DNA of 40,069 bases from Bacteroides sp. (lineage in GTDB: Bacteria; Bacteroidota; Bacteroidia; Bacteroidales; Bacteroidaceae). The notes beneath the pieces were generated by a model that searched no databases, was not told where the DNA came from, and saw nothing but the letters and a program-made list of their open reading frames with translations. Location: positions 1-40,069 of the forward strand of contig JAJBTC010000185.1 of assembly GCA_020861095.1 (NCBI GenBank), written 5' to 3'. Shown here piece after piece: positions 35,527 through 40,069 of this stretch (positions are counted from its first letter, which is position 1; each line of letters opens with the position of its first letter). The position numbers and the translations under genes were made by a program.

Positions 35527-38500
35527 TTATAATGTTAAGTTGATACCCAATACCCAGCTTTTGGCACGTGGGAAAGAGGAGTTGTCGATCCCCGGCGTGA
35601 GGGAGCTGCTGGTAGTAGCCGAATCCGAGGATTTGCTGATCGAAACCTCCGGATCGTATCCGGAATAGCTGGTGAATGTATAGATATTGTTCAGCGTACC
35701 GTATACGCGTACAGAACTGATCCTGGCACGCTGTACCAGCTTTTTAGGCAGGGTATATCCGAGGGTGATCGTGTTCAGACGCAGGAAAGAACCGTTCTCA
35801 ATGTAATAACTGCTGTGGTCACTGATGGCGTTCTTGTTGTTGGAAGAGATGTTCCATACTTTGTCTTTGCTCTCCTGGTCGGGATTCAGAGCGGCCAGGC
35901 GATCCAGGTCGGTAGTCTCTTTCCCGGTAGCAGGGTCGATCAGTGTAAAGCGGTCTTTCATCTTGGCCAGCGTGTTCTGGTTGGCCATATACGGACCGAT
36001 AAAACGCTGTGTACTCATGTTGAATACCTTATTGCCATAGGCAAAATTCATAAAGATACTCAGGTCGAAACCTTTATAAGTAAAGGTGTTGTTCATACCA
36101 CCGGTGAACTTGGGCTGTGCGTTTCCGATCACGGTACGGTCGTTGACGGAATATACAGGACGTCCGTTGTCATCTACCTCTCCGGCCACATCTTTGTATT
36201 TGACATCTCCCGGCCGCACATTATCGCGGACTGTTCCTTTCAGGTAGGGTATACCTTCCTTCAGTGTATAGGAGCCATCGGCATTCTGGGTGAAGTCTGT
36301 AGTCTGATAGATCCCGTCATACTGCAATCCGTAGAATTGTCCCAGGGGTTTTCCAACCTCGATCTTATATCCCATTCTGCTCTCGTAGTCCTGTATCCAG
36401 CTGTCTATCTCATCGTCTCTGTACAGATCTAATACTTTGGAGCGGTTGAAAGCAATGTTGAAATCGGTAGACCAGGTAAAGCTTTTGGTGCGTACGTTCA
36501 GTGTATTCACTACGATCTCTACCCCGCGGTTGCGGATAGAACCTAAATTCTGGATCTGTGTAGAATATCCGGTGGAAGTAGGGATTTTGTTGGATACCAA
36601 CAGGTTGTCGGATTCATTGTTGTACCAGTCTACCGAGAAGTTGAGCCGGTTGCTGAACAGCGAAGCATCTACTCCCACGTTGGTGGTCGTGGTCTTTTCC
36701 CACTTCAGGTCCGGATTTCCCAGGGTAGTACCCGGTACATAGGTAATGTATTCGCTTCCGTTGTATCCATATACACTTGAACCGTAGGTAGTAGCGTACA
36801 TATTGTCTGTGATGTTGTTGTTACCGGAAGCACCGTAACCGATACGTACTTTCAGGTTGTTCACAAAATCCGCGCGTTCCATAAAAGCCTCTTCGGAGAG
36901 ACGCCAGGCCACGGAAGCAGAGGGGAAGTAGCCCCACTGGTTGCCCCGGGCAAATTTCGAAGAGCCGTCGCCCCGGAGTGTACCGGTGAAGAGGTAACGG
37001 TCTTTCAGGTTGTAGAAAAGACGACCGAATACGGATACCAGTCCCATCCTTGTCTTGTCCGACGCGCGGGAATAAGGCGTACCCATCTTCACATCATTGA
37101 GCCCGAAATTTCCGTCGGAGAACTTACGATACTCATTGTCTAATTTCGTGGTCCCCTGTAGTAGGTCTCTTGTCCCACCAGTACAGTAAAGCGGTGTATA
37201 TCGGCCAGACTGAACGCATAGTTCAGGGTATTGGTCACCTGCCAGGAGTATTTCTCACTGTTGTTCCTGTAGCCGTATCCATAGGGGCTATCGTTGGATT
37301 TCGCCTGCTTGGTAGAGCCGTCGTCCCAATAGTCGTGGCGTACCTGCTGCCAGAGGTAACTTCCGGAGGTGCGGAAGGTAAGGTCTTTCAGGATATCTAT
37401 TTCCAATCCGACATTCACTGTAGCCATACGGGTGTATTTCTTGTCGGTAATAGCCAGGTTGTCCAGTAACGGGTTGTTGGCATCGTAGTTGGGATCTCCC
37501 ATGATATCGGAGAGTTCGGTACCCACGTCGGCACCGATCATCTGTTCATTGGTCCAGCGGATACCCCCGGTGACGGGTTGGAGGATCGTCTGCTTGAGCT
37601 TACCCCCTAAGGAACCGCCTCCGTCTAATTGGGTCCTCTGAAGATTGGAAGAGAAATCGAAACGCACGCCTTTCCAGAGTTCGTGATTGATCTTTGTACG
37701 GATGCTGTTGCGCTGGTATCCCGACCGCTCCATGATCCCGTCCTGTCCGGTATAGTTGTAACTGAAAATATATCGGGTCTTGTCACTACCTCCACTCACG
37801 TTTACATTGTGGTTCTGGGTCACTCCGGTATGGCCAAACACCAGATCCTGCCAGTCGATCCCCGCGCGGTTGCCATATTCCTGCTCAATACGGCTATAAG
37901 CCCCGGTATAGAAATCAGGGTCATTCACATCACCGCCAAACAGGTTGGCAAACTCATTCTGTCCGCCACGAAGAGACTGAAACTCGTACTGGTATTTTAC
38001 ATAATCCTCTACACCCAGCAGATTGAGTTTCTTTCCCAGCCTGTCGAAACTGACAAATCCATTGTAGGAAACTTCGGTCTTTCCGGATTTACCGGATTTG
38101 GTGGTGATCAGGATCACCCCGTTGGAACCACGTGCCCCGTAAATCGCTGTGGCAGAAGCATCCTTCATCACATCAATGCTTTCTATATCGTTGATGTCTA
38201 CGTTTTGCAGGCCATCCTCCATTTGGAAACCGTCTACGACATACAGCGGATCGGTACCCTGGGTAATGGAAGTCCCACCGCGCACAGTGATGTAGATATC
38301 GGCGCCGGGAGCACCACTGGCCGTAACGATCTGCACCCCGGCTGCTTTACCGGTCAATGCCTGCGCGGCAGTAGTTACCGGAGACATACGCAGTTCATCG
38401 GCACCTACTGAAACGGAAGAGCCCGTCAGGTCTCTGCGCTTTACTTTGGCATACCCAATTGCTACCACTTCGTCCAGCATGTGAGAAGACTCCCTCAAAG

Positions 38501-38786
38501 TGACATCAATACGCGTCTGGTTGCCAATCGTGACCGTCTGGGTATCATACCCAACAAAGGAGAATGTGAGCTCCTTATCGGCAGGAGACACTGTCAGTGA
38601 ATAGTTACCGTCCATATCGGTAATAGTTCCATTAGAACTTCCTTTCACTGAAACAGAAGCTCCAATGACAACATCCATTGCATCTCTTACCGTACCAGTA
38701 ATTGTTTTGTTCTGTGCTAACATACTTATCGGACAGCCTAACAGCATGACTATCAATAAGCATAGATTTTTGTGTAAGATTCTCAT
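35527..38786 (-). pseudogene. SusC/RagA-family transporter frameshifted at a G4 tract
   Basis: The first frame (38786-37140) has a signal peptide, a CarboxypepD_reg domain (KTITGTVRDAMDVVIGASV), the plug (LDEVVAIGYAKVKRRDLTGS, YITVRGGTSITQGTDPLYVVDGF, ASATAIYGARGSNGVILITTKSG) and half the barrel, then ends abruptly in ETYYRGPRN. In the next frame the sequence goes on smoothly as TTKLDNEYRKFSDGNFGLNDVKMGTPYSRAS to the end WVLGINLTL at 35527. The break is at GGGG on the minus strand (37153-37156). One more G gives a single 1086-aa SusC of normal length, so the defect is a one-base deletion. It is the first gene after the AraC regulator and pairs with the SusD downstream. Confidence 0.85.
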
Positions 38787-38865
38787 AGATTATTAATATA
38801 TAATGATTAATAAATAAATTCAAGCTTAACAATGTGATTGTATCTGTGGATGTGAGGTTATGCAA

Positions 38866-38873
38866 CAAAAGTA
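38866..38873 (-). promoter_or_regulatory. Candidate -7 element of the SusC/SusD operon
   Basis: TACTTTTG on the minus strand fits TAnnTTTG exactly, about 80 nt before the SusC ATG. The nearest TTG upstream is at 15 bp (38889-38891), shorter than usual, as can occur for activator-dependent promoters. The AraC-type protein upstream is the likely activator. Confidence 0.4.
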
Positions 38874-39023
38874 GAAAGTCTGAACCAGCAAGGAGATATT
38901 TTTTTTGATTGAAACACTTTCGTATTTGATCTAATATGAAGGAAAGTTCTGATCCGGGCATAAAAACCACAGAGTTAATAATTTGATTACTAACTCATTT
39001 GATTTTCTATTAATCATTTTGAT

Positions 39024-39045
39024 CTTTTCGTTGGTCGACGAAAAG
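39024..39045. promoter_or_regulatory. 8-bp palindrome between regulator and SusC
   Basis: CTTTTCGT (39024-39031) and ACGAAAAG (39038-39045) form a perfect inverted repeat with a 6-bp spacer, starting 6 bp after the AraC gene stop. There is no T-run, so a terminator is doubtful. A regulator-binding site is possible. Confidence 0.3.
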
Positions 39046-39050
39046 CCGCA

Positions 39051-39974
39051 TCAGACCTCTTCTTCCTCGGCGTGAGTTTCCCGGCCGTAAGACCGGTATT
39101 CGAGTGGAGTAAAGCCTGTACGTTTTTTGAAGAGAGAGAAAAAGTGTTCGGTAGATTTATAGCCCAACATAAAAGAAATCTCTTTCACCGAATGCGAAGT
39201 CCCTACCAGCAGTTGCTTGGCTTTGCGTAATTTCAATTCCTGAAAATATTTGGCCGGGGCATAGCCTGTATAGTCTTTGAATACTTTACGGAACCAGGAA
39301 TAGCTGATGTTGAGTTTCATGGCCAGTTCTTTCGGATCTATATTCTTGAATACATTTTCATTCATAATGATCTTCGCCTGCTCGATCTTCTGGTCTACAT
39401 CTCCTATTTCGTATATTTTGTTTTTGGAAATGGATAAAATCATACCGATCATATGCAGCACGATCCCTGACAGATATTGCTGAGCGGATATCTTGCCCGA
39501 TTCCGCGATCTCCAACGCCCGGGAGAATAAGTTGACAAGTTCTTCATTCAACCCCACTTCAAGTATCTGGTTTTCTTTGGTCAGGAAAGAACCCTTGATG
39601 ATATGATCAATGATAGTTCCCTCAAATCCAATATAATACTCATTCCATCCTGTCTGCATAAACGGATAATAAGTGTGCCATTGTCCTGGAAAAAGCATCA
39701 TCAGCCGGCCTTTGCACACCTGCTTTTCGGGAGTGGTCTCAGAAGTAAACAGTCCCCGCCCTTTGGTGATGTATACAAGTTGGTATTCACGAAGAATACG
39801 GCCTTTCTTCGCATTGAAAAAATATCCGGTCGGATGATCTTTCAGAGGATAAGGAGAGTTGGGTTTAATAGACTGGAAGCCCACCGTATTTACACAGAGA
39901 CCAAATTTTCGATCCATGTCATTTACTATCAAATACTTGAATTCAATCCCCAGGTCATTGTAATTTTTAGTCAT
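39051..39974 (-). CDS. AraC-family transcriptional regulator
   Basis: 307 aa cytoplasmic regulator. The N-terminal cupin-like ligand domain spans about 40-135 (YQLVYITKGRGLFTSE, GRLMMLFPGQWHTYYPF, WNEYYIGFEG). The C-terminal pair of helix-turn-helix motifs spans about 205-298: IDPKELAMKLNISYSWFRKVFKDYTGYAPAKYFQELKLRKAKQLL and VKEISFMLGYKSTEHFFSLFKKRTGFTPLEYR, the standard AraC signature. It lies 264 bp upstream of, and on the same strand as, the SusC/SusD pair, so it most likely senses a sugar released from the target glycan and activates the locus. A short acidic tail (HAEEEEV) ends the protein. A TATTTTTG -7 match lies at 40005-40012. Confidence 0.92.
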   Translation of the reverse strand: MTKNYNDLGIEFKYLIVNDMDRKFGLCVNTVGFQSIKPNSPYPLKDHPTGYFFNAKKGRILREYQLVYITKGRGLFTSETTPEKQVCKGRLMMLFPGQWHTYYPFMQTGWNEYYIGFEGTIIDHIIKGSFLTKENQILEVGLNEELVNLFSRALEIAESGKISAQQYLSGIVLHMIGMILSISKNKIYEIGDVDQKIEQAKIIMNENVFKNIDPKELAMKLNISYSWFRKVFKDYTGYAPAKYFQELKLRKAKQLLVGTSHSVKEISFMLGYKSTEHFFSLFKKRTGFTPLEYRSYGRETHAEEEEV

Positions 39975-40004
39975 GTCGTGTTTTCCGTATTATATTGGTG
40001 TGAG

Positions 40005-40012
40005 CAAAAATA
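40005..40012 (-). promoter_or_regulatory. Candidate -7 element of the AraC gene
   Basis: TATTTTTG on the minus strand matches TAnnTTTG, about 30 nt before the ATG at 39974. A TGG sits 19-20 bp further up instead of TTG. Confidence 0.4.
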
Positions 40013-40069
40013 GAGATTATTTTTAATTTTCCATGTAAAACTACCGTCTAATAGTTCTAATGGAACTAT

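Overview
The window looks like a chromosomal segment of a gut-type Bacteroidota (order Bacteroidales, Bacteroides/Parabacteroides-like; the genus cannot be fixed from the sequence). The evidence is three SusC/SusD pairs, surface lipoproteins with Asp-rich export signals, several glycan-degrading enzymes, an AraC-type PUL regulator, and promoters of the Bacteroidota form (TTG, about 19-20 bp, TAnnTTTG), which is seen in textbook form in front of both tRNA genes.

Region by region. (1) 1-240: remnant of a small mobile element with 13-bp inverted ends and a long internal hairpin. (2) 246-5940, minus strand: a xenosiderophore-iron operon resembling Bacteroides thetaiotaomicron xusABC (TonB receptor, DUF4374 lipoprotein, PepSY membrane protein). 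Between xusB and xusC lies the internally deleted remnant of an esterase gene. (3) 6311-7854, plus strand: a divergent gene with a possible N-terminal HTH, a dead C-terminal fragment of a GH3 glycosidase, and a bidirectional terminator. (4) 7947-19376, minus strand: an apparent operon of two tandem SusC/SusD pairs and a terminal IPT/TIG surface lipoprotein. The promoter-proximal SusC is frameshifted in a G7 tract. The second SusD has its signal peptide out of frame at an A6 tract. (5) 20217-21775, plus strand: a two-gene cassette of a type III polyketide synthase and an isoprenylcysteine-methyltransferase-like membrane enzyme, the BpsA/BpsB arrangement associated with alkylpyrones. (6) 22024-22404: divergent tRNA-Phe(GAA) and tRNA-Pro(CGG) with promoters and terminators. 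(7) 22933-39974, minus strand: a polysaccharide utilisation locus read as AraC regulator, SusC (frameshifted at a G4 tract), SusD, GH2, PL1, a GH65-like lipoprotein and a DUF4450 protein. Two 146-bp REPIN-like repeats flank the GH2 gene.

How the parts fit together: the last locus plausibly senses (AraC), binds and imports (SusC/D), and degrades a pectin-like or galactose-containing glycan (PL1, GH2, two six-hairpin enzymes). The substrate is an inference. The xus operon would capture foreign siderophore iron. The PKS pair is an independent specialised-metabolite cassette.

Three SusC/SusD genes carry single-base homopolymer discrepancies, each of which would be cured by one base. Sequencing error, slippage-based phase variation and real decay cannot be told apart from sequence alone.
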